IMG/VR virus record: IMGVR_UViG_3300009506_000070
Coordinates: 1 to 42,892 of that record
DNA length: 42,892 bases
Source of the DNA: a virus
Reading direction: 5' to 3' (one strand)
Shown here: positions 17,401 through 24,945 of the stretch, piece by piece
Layout: each line of letters starts with the position of its first letter
Numbering within the stretch: the first letter of the stretch is position 1
Program-made: the position numbers and the translations under genes
Notes under the pieces: generated by a model
Seen by the model: the letters and a program-made list of their open reading frames with translations, nothing else
Databases searched by the model: none
What the model was told of the DNA's origin: nothing

Positions 17401-17553
17401 TTGCCAACCCCAGCTGCAGCGCCAGTGCGCAGGATTGACTTATACCTGCGCGGAGACGACATATACAGTGCGAAATCTGTGCGTGAACAACTCGTGCCGG
17501 CGCTGAATGACGCGCTGGATGACGGCGTAATTATTAATGTGAGGCCACTGTGA
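14398..17553 (+). CDS. tail tape measure protein
   Basis: A 1051-residue protein, the longest structural gene. The N-terminus (residues ~1-240) is the tape-measure domain: SVGILADTLRRTVDSYTKLD, QLRLSTKSQEQYNKALSDIR and GANRLGGEEFRAVMEAMPNI. Hydrophobic segments occur near residues ~280-305 and ~515-533 (GWIGMALFGVWTVVDFLTG). Long Ala/Gln/Glu-rich coiled coils fill the rest, and the C-terminus is Ala/Pro/Gly-rich. At about 0.15 nm per residue it predicts a tail near 155-160 nm. Bases ~16050-16550 are noticeably AT-richer than the surroundings, suggesting a segment of different origin. The ATGA overlap couples it to the chaperone. Confidence 0.92.
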   Translation: MIAGVLEIQLMANMARLSDDMRRAERVVTGHMSKVESSVASAKRAMSQLGMGLSVGILADTLRRTVDSYTKLDAQLRLSTKSQEQYNKALSDIRSISSVAQSDITATTMLYTRLLNVMDGTGVSQEKLNLVTQTVSFGLKAYGATAQEAASASLQLSQAMGANRLGGEEFRAVMEAMPNIMKVLANSMGVPLGELRALSIAGKITAEEMVKAWGNPEIAAQFRKLAENAQTITGAWTVARNELTLLVGEFAKSSGATGSMIAGFKGLAEIIKFLADNMGVLLNALYAYITVVGGKFIIGLIAARAAQANLNAAHAEALAMNVAEEQAKQKALVSTMAANRASIAAATAKLAEADAVGALTVAHYNETRAAESNIAVKQAERALSIQNLAAIGKESAAVNAVIASKGAAVSNALKAERAAILERRALAKIELAQIDASIAAYKAQAAANVQAEQAMTAAMAQRTAMQTKLLALEEAQIIAEKQLAASTAGVAAAQKLHAAGTVSVIGRIKGLVGRAGWIGMALFGVWTVVDFLTGMQSVADGAKKTVDEMSNMTLAQMQLLRNAKALEIALMKQSMFSGFNENEIRIAEQALRAIDQQITKTLEGMKKGDEESTKFLGNMDNDSRYVLKQYEKLQKQLKDNDITQADFNAKVRDLYAHVYPNLISSSKELAKARKDEFAVWKDMSGIADRLEAEVLSDNLRLTETQKVEQKWKQLIKGRTVTLKEELEYQRALEAARAADQIKRAADTEKAIIKQRKALQAQQAELAGTQRETAGIVGQNALFGLTGEARLAAELEQAKKAEDMRYAAQLEAQARRIQTMIDENTWEQDTATEQAAIMEEMERQHQERLTQIEQEGITKRQAQQTGLLKFATLIRQIDFKASKEKLADDVNNALKAGAEITAEFAQRSRTMFELNKAFSISSAIIDTLVAIGKIQREFPGPVGWAMGAVQAGLGALRVAQIANTKFGGGGVGAVSAGVSAAAGAGVPSMATSAPIAAPVTPALPTPAAAPVRRIDLYLRGDDIYSAKSVREQLVPALNDALDDGVIINVRPL

Positions 17554-18998
17554 CAACAATCGTTTGGGATAACCGGCTCGCAGACGGCACACCGGTAGCC
17601 AGCACCACCGCATCAGGTGCGGTGATTAATCTGGCTGATTTCCGCCCGTATACGAGTTGGGCTCCGACGACTCTCCCAGCCACTGTTACTATCGATTGTG
17701 GGACGCCGCAAAGCGCCGATACGCTTGGCATTTTTAATCACGATTTGTTTGATGGGCGCTACGGTATTGAAGTCCACGGATCGGTTGACAATTTTGTGGC
17801 GCATGACGCTTTGGTAAAGACATACACGCCCGCCGGCAACGACCCAATCATAACGACGTTTACTAGCGCGTCGTACCGCTACTGGCGATTGCATGTTGTC
17901 GATTGGGTATCTCTTGGACAGATTTCCCGTAATTGGCGCGGAATGACAACGCTCGGGTCTGATGTATATGCTTGCGTACATGGTGGGGATATATACAAAC
18001 AGACAGGAGGCGTAGGAGTTTTCGCGGCTCTTGGAGAGACCTCACGTAATTGGCGCGGAATGACAACGCTCGGGTCTGATGTATATGCTTGCGTATACGG
18101 AGGCGACATATACAAACAGACCGGAGGCACAGGTGCTTTTGCCGCTCTTGGAGAGACAACTCGTAGTTGGATTGGAATGACAACGCTCGGGTCCGACGTG
18201 TATGCTTGCGTATATGGTGGGGATATATACAAACAGACAGGAGGCGTAGGAGTTTTCGCGGCTCTTGGAGAGACCTCACGTAATTGGTTCAGCATGACGA
18301 CGCTCGGGTCTGACGTATATGCTTGCGTAGACGGAGGCGACATATACAAACAGACAGGTGGCACAGGTGCTTTTGCCGCTCTTGGAGAGACCTCACGTAG
18401 ATGGATCGGTATGACAACGCTCGGATCCGACGTATATGCTTGCGTATATAGTGGGGGTGATATATACAAGCAGACCGGAGGCACAGGTGCTTTTGCCGCT
18501 CTTGGAGAGGCCTCACGTAATTGGGCCGGCATGACAACGCTCGGGTCCGACGTATACGCTTGTGTGTACGGGGGTGACATATACAGAAGTGAGACGGCTC
18601 CATCTATAACAACAGACGCCCCAACCCTCACCGTTGTAGCACTCGGCGTTGGTCTGCCATTTGAAATAGGTGTCGGCGTCGGCTTTGACCCGTTGGCGCG
18701 CACCGTCCACGGGCAGACCAATATCTCGGAACAAGGTCTGCCACTTGGCAAATCCATCCTGTTTGAACAGTGGTCGCAGAGCATTAGTGTCCCGGTGAGT
18801 AATACCTGGTTGCGCAACACTTTCCTCCCCGCATGGAAGTCTCATCTGCGCGGCAATCCGTTTTTGTTCGCCTTTGACCCAACAACGTATCCTGATGAAA
18901 TTTATTTGGTGGAAGCAGACGGCAGTATCACTACTGCGCCAATTTCAGGCGAATACTCAACTCTCAATATGACGATAAGAGGGGTCGCGTTACCATGA
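17550..18998 (+). CDS. tail protein with discoidin-like domain and inserted beta-propeller
   Basis: A 482-residue protein with a GTG start in a GTGA overlap. Residues ~1-120 have a jelly-roll/discoidin-like pattern (TVTIDCGTPQSADTLGIFNH, ending YRYWRLHVV). Residues ~129-347 are six blades of a ~39-residue repeat (W-x2-MTTLGSDVYACV, then GGDIYKQTGG). The C-terminal ~130 residues return to tail-protein-like sequence (SILFEQWSQSISVPVSNTWL, FLFAFDPTTYPDEIYLV). Its place after the tape measure suggests a distal tail or tail-tip component. Without the propeller it would be about 260 residues. The propeller could bind a host surface sugar or protein; this is inference. Confidence 0.75.
   Translation: MTTIVWDNRLADGTPVASTTASGAVINLADFRPYTSWAPTTLPATVTIDCGTPQSADTLGIFNHDLFDGRYGIEVHGSVDNFVAHDALVKTYTPAGNDPIITTFTSASYRYWRLHVVDWVSLGQISRNWRGMTTLGSDVYACVHGGDIYKQTGGVGVFAALGETSRNWRGMTTLGSDVYACVYGGDIYKQTGGTGAFAALGETTRSWIGMTTLGSDVYACVYGGDIYKQTGGVGVFAALGETSRNWFSMTTLGSDVYACVDGGDIYKQTGGTGAFAALGETSRRWIGMTTLGSDVYACVYSGGDIYKQTGGTGAFAALGEASRNWAGMTTLGSDVYACVYGGDIYRSETAPSITTDAPTLTVVALGVGLPFEIGVGVGFDPLARTVHGQTNISEQGLPLGKSILFEQWSQSISVPVSNTWLRNTFLPAWKSHLRGNPFLFAFDPTTYPDEIYLVEADGSITTAPISGEYSTLNMTIRGVALP
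17934..18591 (+). repeat. 117-base tandem repeats encoding six propeller blades
   Basis: Five full copies and one partial copy, spaced 117 bases (39 codons); the fifth carries a 3-base insertion (SGGD). Blades 1 and 3 share GGVGVF, while blades 2, 4 and 5 share GGTGAF. This suggests that a two-blade unit was duplicated. The sequence WVSLGQISRN before blade 1 matches the end of each repeat (FAALGETSRN), so it can complete blade 6 and close the ring. Near-identity of the DNA implies recent amplification or gene conversion. Confidence 0.9.
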
Positions 18999-20968
18999 GC
19001 GCTCTGCCGACAACTGCCGCTCGCACCGCCGCCTTGCAGGCCCAAGAGCGGCTACCGTGCGTTGTGTTTGAGCCGACGTTTGACAAATGCTCACTCACCT
19101 ACGGCGTCGCACCCTGTACCGCTGCCGGCGCAGTCGGGTCCGAGTGTTACAACACCCGCACCACTTGTCAGGATACAGCGAATTACGCGCGCACCACAGT
19201 CACAAAAAAATACGTTTCTCGCGGAGTCATGTCGCCTCCGGGAACCAATCTGCGCCCTTATGTGCTCGACAGCGTGGACGCACCGACCGCGCTTGATTTT
19301 GAGGCAGGATTGGCGGCACGCAACAGCATAACGCTTATGCTGGCCGACGAGACGGATAATGATGGCGATCAAGACCCCTATTATGCGACGCGCACTACTG
19401 CGCCGCAAGGCACGTATTGGATGCGGTGGTTGGCTCGCAATCAGCACTACGTCGGGCGTCCTGCTAAAATACGACGGGGGTTCGCTGCATCGCCGTGGGA
19501 TTGGGATTTATTCATCGATGAGCTGTATATCATCGATCAGATCGTCGTCGACAACAACGGGCAGGTCAAAATCACACTTAAAGACCCGCTTAAACTGGCC
19601 GACAACACAACCATTCCGCTGCCCACTTCCGGGGCGATACAGGAGGCGCTTGCCAACATAGAGGACACCGGGGACGCCCAAGCCGGGGGCGCGTCTACTA
19701 TCACGCTTGCGTCCGGCGCGTCGGCCTTGGACGATTACTATAACGGCATGGAGGTGTACATCTATGCCAATACGGGGGCGGGGCAGCGGCGCATCGTGCA
19801 AAGCTACGTGGGGGCGACTCGCGTTGCTACGGTTACGGTTGCGTGGTCGGTCGTGCCGGATACGACCAGCTCTTACGAGGTAAGCGCCCTCTCCGTGACC
19901 TTTGACACCGGCAAGGGCGCGCAATACGCTGACCCCGCCACCTCGGGAAAGGCTGAGTACATCCGCATCAATTCGGAGATCATCCGGTATACGGCCAAGT
20001 CGTCTGACACACTGTCCTGGACGGATTCGACAAATCGCGCGCAATTTGGCACAACACGTGCCGATCATGCGGTTGGAGATACGGCACAATTGTGCCGTGC
20101 GTTCCTGGATCAGACGATGGAGAATACAGTGACCGCGCTGCTGACCGAGGGCGGCATCGACCCGGCGTACATATCCTCCGACATTGCCACTGAGGCAACC
20201 ATCTGGTACGGCTCAACCTTCAACGTAACGGCCTGTATTTCCTCTCCGGAGAAAGCCAGCGATTTGCTTGCCGACTTGATGAAACAGATCAATGCGGTAA
20301 TGTGGTGGTCACCACAGGTGCAAAAGGTCGAGATGAAAGCAGTCATGCCGTCCTCCGAGACTTACCAGACGTATGATGACGAGTCCGCTATTGTGAGCAA
20401 GAGCATGTCAGTTAAAAACCTGGACACTGTGCGCATTACGCAAATGGCGGTCCGTTTCGCTCAATCTGATGCGACCAGCAATTTGACCGAGCCGCGCAAT
20501 TTCCAGCGCACCACTGTGGTAGTGGACGCTAACGCGCAATCGGCAGACGAGTATGGGGACGTGCGCCCGAAGGTAGTCACCTCTCGCTGGTTCGGCACAG
20601 CAAATAGCTCGGCCATGCTGGCAACTTGCACGCGACAGGTAAATCGGCTCCACGACTCTCCCAAGTTATTCTCGTTCAAATTGGACCCGAAGGACTATAC
20701 GCGGCCTATCGGCTCTCTAGTGGTTGTCGAGAGCCACAAACACGTTGATTTTACGGGAGCGCCAAAGCCGGAAGTGTGCATGCTCACCCAAAGCAAGGAT
20801 GCCGGAACGCACATTGAGGTGCAGGCGCGAGCTTTGAATTTTACCGTTCGATATGGATTCATTGCCCCGAACGGAACGGCGGATTACCCAACGGATACAG
20901 TTTATGCACATATCTGTCAGAATACGGGTAAAATGACGAACGGTGACATCCCGTTTAACATAATATGA
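18995..20968 (+). CDS. tail tip / baseplate hub-like protein with an inserted beta module
   Basis: A 657-residue protein starting in an ATGA overlap. The N-terminal part is cysteine-bearing (VVFEPTFDKCSLTYGVAPC, ECYNTRTTCQDTANY), followed by hub-like beta structure (DLFIDELYIIDQIVVDNNGQ). Residues ~228-298 look like a separable module common in phage tail proteins (SGASALDDYYNGMEVYIYAN, TGAGQRRIVQSYVGATRVAT). The rest includes ASDLLADLMKQINAVMWWSP. It lies between a distal tail protein and the fibre gene, so it probably forms the tail tip core. No lytic domain was seen. The exact family is not assigned. Confidence 0.72.
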   Translation: MSALPTTAARTAALQAQERLPCVVFEPTFDKCSLTYGVAPCTAAGAVGSECYNTRTTCQDTANYARTTVTKKYVSRGVMSPPGTNLRPYVLDSVDAPTALDFEAGLAARNSITLMLADETDNDGDQDPYYATRTTAPQGTYWMRWLARNQHYVGRPAKIRRGFAASPWDWDLFIDELYIIDQIVVDNNGQVKITLKDPLKLADNTTIPLPTSGAIQEALANIEDTGDAQAGGASTITLASGASALDDYYNGMEVYIYANTGAGQRRIVQSYVGATRVATVTVAWSVVPDTTSSYEVSALSVTFDTGKGAQYADPATSGKAEYIRINSEIIRYTAKSSDTLSWTDSTNRAQFGTTRADHAVGDTAQLCRAFLDQTMENTVTALLTEGGIDPAYISSDIATEATIWYGSTFNVTACISSPEKASDLLADLMKQINAVMWWSPQVQKVEMKAVMPSSETYQTYDDESAIVSKSMSVKNLDTVRITQMAVRFAQSDATSNLTEPRNFQRTTVVVDANAQSADEYGDVRPKVVTSRWFGTANSSAMLATCTRQVNRLHDSPKLFSFKLDPKDYTRPIGSLVVVESHKHVDFTGAPKPEVCMLTQSKDAGTHIEVQARALNFTVRYGFIAPNGTADYPTDTVYAHICQNTGKMTNGDIPFNII

Positions 20969-22338
20969 CAGCCATATCAAAATCTTGGGTAGCAATCGCG
21001 GACAGCCAGGTTGACCCGGACAGTCCGCTTGACGCGGCGTTGATGACCGCTCTTCGTGACGATTTAGTGCACCTGCGCGAATGGCTCGGAGCGAGCTATA
21101 CTGCCGGCGCAGTGCAGAACCACGACCATGACGGGGTGAACTCCGCACTCGTTCCAATTGGGGCGAATGCTCTGCGGAACGGGTCGTTTGAATCCGATAC
21201 GGGCGGATGGACGACCGCAACGTTTACCGGTGGTACTGTTGCAATCAATACGGCGAATGCCATGGACGGGGTAAATTGCCTCGCATTCACCAGCACGGTG
21301 CTTGCGAATGGTGGCGGCACAGCAACCAGTAATGAGTTCATTCCTGCGGCGGCGGGCATGACGTACAGCATCCGGGGGATCGTCAAGGCCAGTGTCGCAA
21401 ACGTCTCGTCGCGGATTGAGGTGGTGTGGTACAACAGCGCGCAAGCTCAAATATCAACGTCCCAGGCATACAACACCGCCGCCACCCCGACCACTCAAAC
21501 AGAAGTCGGGGCGGGATTGACCGCCCCCGCTAATACCCGGTTCTATAAGGTCAAGATAACAGGCGGCGTCCCTGCGCTCGGATCGGCTACAGGGACAATC
21601 TATTTCGACCAAATGTTTGCGCAAAAGCCGCTAGCCGGCTTGCTGAGAATTAGCCGCGTAACCGCTACTGATGCAGCGTGGGTTCCGTTGGCCGCGACCA
21701 AAACATTGTTGTTTAAGTTGGTTGGCGGGGGCGGCGGCGGGGCGGGCGGGGCAAATGCTGGCGGGGCGAATGCTGGCGGAGGGGGTGGCGGGGGTCAAGC
21801 CGGAGAATGCGTATATTTTTACGACGGTAGCCCAGATGCAAGTTATAACATAACAATCGGGGCTGGAGGCGCTGGCGGGGCTGCGGCGACAAACGGGGCT
21901 GTCGGGGGTTCAACGTCGGTGTCTGGATACTACACCGCAATAGGAGGCTCCGGAGGGAAAATCGCCTCTACATATTCTATAGTTGGGGGGGCGGGCGGCA
22001 GCGGGGCGGGGTCGATCTATAGCGGGGCCACTGGAGGCGCTGGCGGGGTAACGAACGGGGCGGCTGGTTATAACGGCGGGGATGGGGTTGCGACTTCTGG
22101 AACGGGGGGCGGGGGCGGTGGTTCTGGGGGCTCCGCCGCTTTCGGAATTGGGGCTGGCGCGGGGGGCGCAGGCGGCACACATGGTGGCGCGTATTATGGG
22201 GTTGCGGGGTCCGCAGCGACGGCGAATTCTGGAGGTGGCGGAGGGGGCGGCGGAGGTTCTGCGGGCTTTGTGGGGTACACTGGCGGCGCTGGTGGGGCCG
22301 GGGGGTCTGGGGTTGTTTATGTTCTGGAGTTTTCATAA
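20965..22338 (+). CDS. tail fibre with glycine-rich receptor-binding domain
   Basis: A 457-residue protein. The N-terminus (TAISKSWVAIADSQVDPDSP, with a HDHDGVNSALV motif near residue 55) is typical of a fibre attachment segment. Residues ~75-215 form a carbohydrate-binding-module-like jelly roll (GSFESDTGGWTTATFTGGTV). From residue ~253 to the end the protein is built of Gly-rich runs (GGGGGGAGG, GAGGAGG) and ends VVYVLEFS, as in polyglycine-sandwich adhesins of tailed phages. It is the probable host-recognition protein. The Gly-rich DNA is repetitive and prone to recombination, which suits host-range variation. Confidence 0.8.
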   Translation: MTAISKSWVAIADSQVDPDSPLDAALMTALRDDLVHLREWLGASYTAGAVQNHDHDGVNSALVPIGANALRNGSFESDTGGWTTATFTGGTVAINTANAMDGVNCLAFTSTVLANGGGTATSNEFIPAAAGMTYSIRGIVKASVANVSSRIEVVWYNSAQAQISTSQAYNTAATPTTQTEVGAGLTAPANTRFYKVKITGGVPALGSATGTIYFDQMFAQKPLAGLLRISRVTATDAAWVPLAATKTLLFKLVGGGGGGAGGANAGGANAGGGGGGGQAGECVYFYDGSPDASYNITIGAGGAGGAAATNGAVGGSTSVSGYYTAIGGSGGKIASTYSIVGGAGGSGAGSIYSGATGGAGGVTNGAAGYNGGDGVATSGTGGGGGGSGGSAAFGIGAGAGGAGGTHGGAYYGVAGSAATANSGGGGGGGGGSAGFVGYTGGAGGAGGSGVVYVLEFS

Positions 22339-22829
22339 TGGACGCTGCGGTATTAGACATTGATGGAAAAGTGGTAAACATCATCGCAGTTTCCGGCGAA
22401 TCTCCGGACTGGATTGTAATCCCCACGGGGCAATCGGTTAATATCGGCGATATCTATGACGGCACAACATTCTCCCCGCCTGCCAAGGATATTGAGACAA
22501 TACGCTTGGAGCGCTTGGCACTGATGGACAGTACCTACGAGACACTGGAACATGAGCCGATCGCGTATATGGGCACGGTGTTCCAGGCGGACGACTATTC
22601 GCAAGACCTGATCGCCAAGACCCTTGTGGCGCTCGGGGGAGTGACTCCTGCCGATCTGGGCTGGTGGGATGTGACCAACACACGGGTGCTGATGACGAAC
22701 GCGCAATTGCAGGGGTTGGGCCAAGCCATATTCGCGCGCAATCAACCATTGTACATCAACAAGCAAGCCAGGAAAGCCGCCATACGGGCCGCTATAACGG
22801 TTGCGGAAATCGAGGCAGTGGTATGGTAA
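22338..22829 (+). CDS. tail fibre-associated protein (DUF4376-like)
   Basis: A 163-residue protein whose ATG overlaps the fibre stop (TAATG). The start, VLDIDGKVVNIIAVSGESPD, followed by a short beta region and GDIYDGTTFSPP, is the usual beginning of fibre-assembly or short fibre proteins. The C-terminal helical part resembles the DUF4376 domain found in phage tail proteins (AYMGTVFQADDYSQDLIAKT). It may chaperone fibre trimerisation or be a minor tail component. Confidence 0.65.
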   Translation: MDAAVLDIDGKVVNIIAVSGESPDWIVIPTGQSVNIGDIYDGTTFSPPAKDIETIRLERLALMDSTYETLEHEPIAYMGTVFQADDYSQDLIAKTLVALGGVTPADLGWWDVTNTRVLMTNAQLQGLGQAIFARNQPLYINKQARKAAIRAAITVAEIEAVVW

Positions 22830-22872
22830 CTCTGATGAGGGTTTAGGTTTCTGAAAAACATGGCAAGGGCAA

Positions 22873-23193
22873 ATGCAAAATTATTTCGAGACGCTATTTG
22901 GAGTGAAAAGCTACGCAACACTGGTCATGGCGTTTTTCGGTGCGGCCATCAGTCTGAGTTATGTGCAAGAGCTATCCAGATTGAGGTTGTTTTTTAGTCT
23001 GTGTGGCGGGACTGCAGCGGCCATAAACGCAGCACCGTTACTGGTGTATTACTTTCAGATTCCAGAGGCTCTTGAGCATGCGGTAGCATTCTTTGCGGGT
23101 CTTTTGGCGATGAGGGCGTTTCCTGTACTGTTGGCTATGGTAGATAGGCTTCGAGGCATACCACTGCCAGGACTTCCGGAGAAAAAGGAATGA
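22873..23193 (+). CDS. putative holin
   Basis: A 106-residue protein with about three hydrophobic segments (residues ~13-31, ~39-60 and ~69-90, for example AVAFFAGLLAMRAFPVLLAM) and a charged C-terminus (LPEKKE). This topology and the place right after the fibre genes fit a class I holin. It is followed by another small membrane gene in ATGA overlap. The ribosome site is weak (AAGGGC). The assignment rests on topology and context only. Confidence 0.6.
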   Translation: MQNYFETLFGVKSYATLVMAFFGAAISLSYVQELSRLRLFFSLCGGTAAAINAAPLLVYYFQIPEALEHAVAFFAGLLAMRAFPVLLAMVDRLRGIPLPGLPEKKE

Positions 23194-23510
23194 AAATATC
23201 TTTAGCAATTGATATTATCCAGACATTGGCGTGCTTGTACATATTGAAGGTCGGGCTTCACAGCCTAAATAGGATGACTTGCGCGACATCACATCGTATC
23301 CGGTTCACGTTTGTGTTACTGTCAGTCGGTGCGCTATGTTATATCCTGTGGATATGGCAGCCGTGTGGCCCAATATCGGAATATGTTGATGGGCTGGATA
23401 TGTATGATCTGTTCAACACACTATGGATATTGAGCGTTACAGTATACGTTGCCGTAACCCAGTGTCAGAGGCGCAAAAGCACCTTCCATGGCTGCGAGAG
23501 GCGGGGTTAG
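23190..23510 (+). CDS. small membrane protein, possible second holin or antiholin
   Basis: A 106-residue protein translationally coupled to the putative holin (ATGA). Hydrophobic stretches occur at residues ~4-22, ~38-58 and ~73-91 (FTFVLLSVGALCYILWIW, LFNTLWILSVTVYVAVTQ), with a basic, cysteine-containing C-terminus. The pair could act as holin and antiholin. No endolysin follows. The next signal is a terminator-like hairpin, and the next gene is on the other strand. Confidence 0.5.
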   Translation: MKISLAIDIIQTLACLYILKVGLHSLNRMTCATSHRIRFTFVLLSVGALCYILWIWQPCGPISEYVDGLDMYDLFNTLWILSVTVYVAVTQCQRRKSTFHGCERRG

Positions 23511-23512
23511 AT

Positions 23513-23531
23513 AGGGAGCCACGCGCTCCCT
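23513..23531. terminator. hairpin between convergent operons
   Basis: AGGGAGC and GCTCCCT form a perfect 7-base stem with a 5-base loop; TTT follows on the plus strand and A/T-rich bases lie on the other side. It is exactly between the last plus-strand structural gene and the end of the minus-strand early operon, so it may terminate transcription in one or both directions. The T-run is short. Confidence 0.5.
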
Positions 23532-23551
23532 TTAGATGTTGCTCAATAGTT

Positions 23552-23914
23552 CTATGGCCTGACTCTAATGGTCATTATGCCGAAATTTTGCAATGTCGTC
23601 GCCATGTCCACGACTACTCCTGCGCACTCTTTGTGCAGCGTTGCCCGTAATCTTTCCGTAGTGATGCGGGACAGCCGTTGTTGTTCAAGCAGAGTGAGCG
23701 CACCTTGCGGCTGACCTTCCGGAAACGCCGGAGCACTATTGACGATGGCCGCGATCGCTGTGTAGCAAACCACGGCTTCAGTATCGCCTCCGGCTTCCGC
23801 CAAGATTAGCGCATCCTTTGCGTCCGCCTGCGCGGTTTGCTTGAGTTGATTGGAAACAGTAGAGCACCCTGTAAGGAGGATGGCTGCGAAAATAATTGCT
23901 GCTAGTTGGTGCAT
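23552..23914 (-). CDS. phage lipoprotein
   Basis: A 120-residue protein with an N-terminal signal peptide and lipobox (IIFAAILLTGC), so the mature protein would be lipid-anchored at Cys 17. AAGGAGAA precedes the ATG. The mature part is helical with two further Cys residues and no recognised domain. A lipoprotein near holin genes could be an outer-membrane spanin subunit, but it is longer than typical Rz1 proteins and on the opposite strand, so superinfection exclusion or another envelope role is equally possible. It is the last gene of the minus-strand operon starting at 24909. Confidence 0.65.
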   Translation of the reverse strand: MHQLAAIIFAAILLTGCSTVSNQLKQTAQADAKDALILAEAGGDTEAVVCYTAIAAIVNSAPAFPEGQPQGALTLLEQQRLSRITTERLRATLHKECAGVVVDMATTLQNFGIMTIRVRP

Positions 23915-23954
23915 GATGTTCTCCTTTTTAGTTGATAGGCATTTAAGGCACTAT

Positions 23955-24170
23955 TCATCCTTTCACCCGAGCAATCAGCCGCTCGGCCCATTTGTTTGCA
24001 TTGCCGGATAGCATCAATTGCTCAACACGGGTAAGCGCCAGGCACATGTGTTCTTTCTCCCCCACACTTAGCGCGCTCAGTAAAATATAAATTTCATCTT
24101 CATCTCCGATCTCAGAGACGCCGCGTTTCAACGCATCCGCCATGCTGGCATACCTGATGTTCAGTTCCAT
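23955..24170 (-). CDS. small acidic hypothetical protein
   Basis: A 71-residue protein, start chosen at the ATG preceded by GGAG (start codon from 24170), rejecting the longer frame to 24278. It begins MELNIRYASMADALKRGVSE and is mostly helical, without recognised motifs. It overlaps the upstream gene by 59 bases, which is long for this genome and lowers confidence slightly. Confidence 0.6.
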   Translation of the reverse strand: MELNIRYASMADALKRGVSEIGDEDEIYILLSALSVGEKEHMCLALTRVEQLMLSGNANKWAERLIARVKG

Positions 24171-24327
24171 GTTTGATCTCCGGGTTGACGCAGTTGAGGA
24201 TATGCTGCGCAGTTCTGCGCCGCGCAGCTTTATTCCAGTAGGTGTAAGGCACAACAGCCTGCGGTGTGTCCGAACCATCCACTAAGGCAAATTCCGAATC
24301 GTTGTCTACCAGCCTCCACGTGTCCAT
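24112..24327 (-). CDS. small hypothetical protein
   Basis: A 71-residue protein with a strong GGGAGG seven bases before its ATG (24327). It begins MDTWRLVDNDSEFALVDGSD. The C-terminal part has two Cys and three His residues (HQVCQHGGC), which could bind a metal. It starts one base after the upstream stop and overlaps the next gene. No function is recognised. Confidence 0.55.
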   Translation of the reverse strand: MDTWRLVDNDSEFALVDGSDTPQAVVPYTYWNKAARRRTAQHILNCVNPEIKHGTEHQVCQHGGCVETRRL

Positions 24328-24328
24328 T

Positions 24329-24547
24329 TCAAATCCTCCCAGCCCAGCGGGCCTTTTCAGCAACGCGAGCAAGGCAACTTGCTGTTCTATGCTGCGGGGT
24401 ATGATGCAAGTTGTCTTGCGGGCGATACGCCGAGTGTAGCACCCAACGATTTCCAAGGAACTCTTTTGCTGCTGCCAATTTGCAACGATGCCGCTGTTCG
24501 AATTGGCCTTGTTCGTCGTTAATGTTTGCTGCGTGATCTGTATTCAT
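24329..24547 (-). CDS. small hypothetical protein
   Basis: A 72-residue protein coupled to the upstream gene by a TGATG overlap and preceded by AGGAG. The central segment KLAAAKEFLGNRWVLHSAYR resembles short conserved stretches in other phage early proteins, but no domain is recognised. It is part of the five-gene minus-strand unit driven from the promoter at 24946-24974. Confidence 0.6.
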   Translation of the reverse strand: MNTDHAANINDEQGQFEQRHRCKLAAAKEFLGNRWVLHSAYRPQDNLHHTPQHRTASCLARVAEKARWAGRI

Positions 24548-24909
24548 CACAAGTCTCCTCTGCGTTTTCCTTCAAGTTTCGGATCGATGAACAAAAAGGG
24601 ATAAGCTTCCCGCCATCCCGGCAACTCGGCCCCTTTTTGATCTTTTTCTCTTTTCGATCTGTATTCTTTTACGTCATAATTCAATTCAAGTTCTTGCCAC
24701 ACATCTACCCAAGATTTAAACCGGCGGGCCCGCCCTAAGTGGGCGATTTCTTTAGTCTCTGCCATAGTCTTGAGCGCCGCGGTAAGTCCAGGCATATTGC
24801 AAATGTTGCGCAAGTCCGTCGTCGAAAAAGACCTGCGGCTAAATTTTGATATCGCGTACCGGATTCTGTCATTCACGCTAATACGCTCCACCAATGTGCT
24901 CGACTTCAT
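24547..24909 (-). CDS. hypothetical early protein, possible winged-helix fold
   Basis: A 120-residue basic protein, first in its operon. Residues ~10-60 (VNDRIRYAISKFSRRSFSTT, DLRNICNMPGLTAALKTMAE) read like a helix-turn-helix/winged-helix that could bind DNA. The C-terminal part is charged with an Asp/Glu/Lys-rich tail. GACTGAGGAG precedes it by 11 bases. This is the same ribosome-site sequence as in the right-end leader repeats. The DNA-binding role is inferred. Confidence 0.55.
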   Translation of the reverse strand: MKSSTLVERISVNDRIRYAISKFSRRSFSTTDLRNICNMPGLTAALKTMAETKEIAHLGRARRFKSWVDVWQELELNYDVKEYRSKREKDQKGAELPGWREAYPFLFIDPKLEGKRRGDL

Positions 24910-24945
24910 TCATTTTGATACTCCTCAGTCGGTTAATGATGGCTT

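Noticed and set aside
17934-18591. CRISPR or non-coding tandem repeat
   Set aside because: The period is an exact multiple of three and the reading frame is open with blade-like protein repeats.
17879-18820. 313-residue minus-strand frame with regular repeats
   Set aside because: The repeats are simply the antisense of the beta-propeller blades.
22860-22997. 45-residue frame starting at ATG 22860
   Set aside because: It overlaps the holin-like gene in another frame and has no recognisable features.
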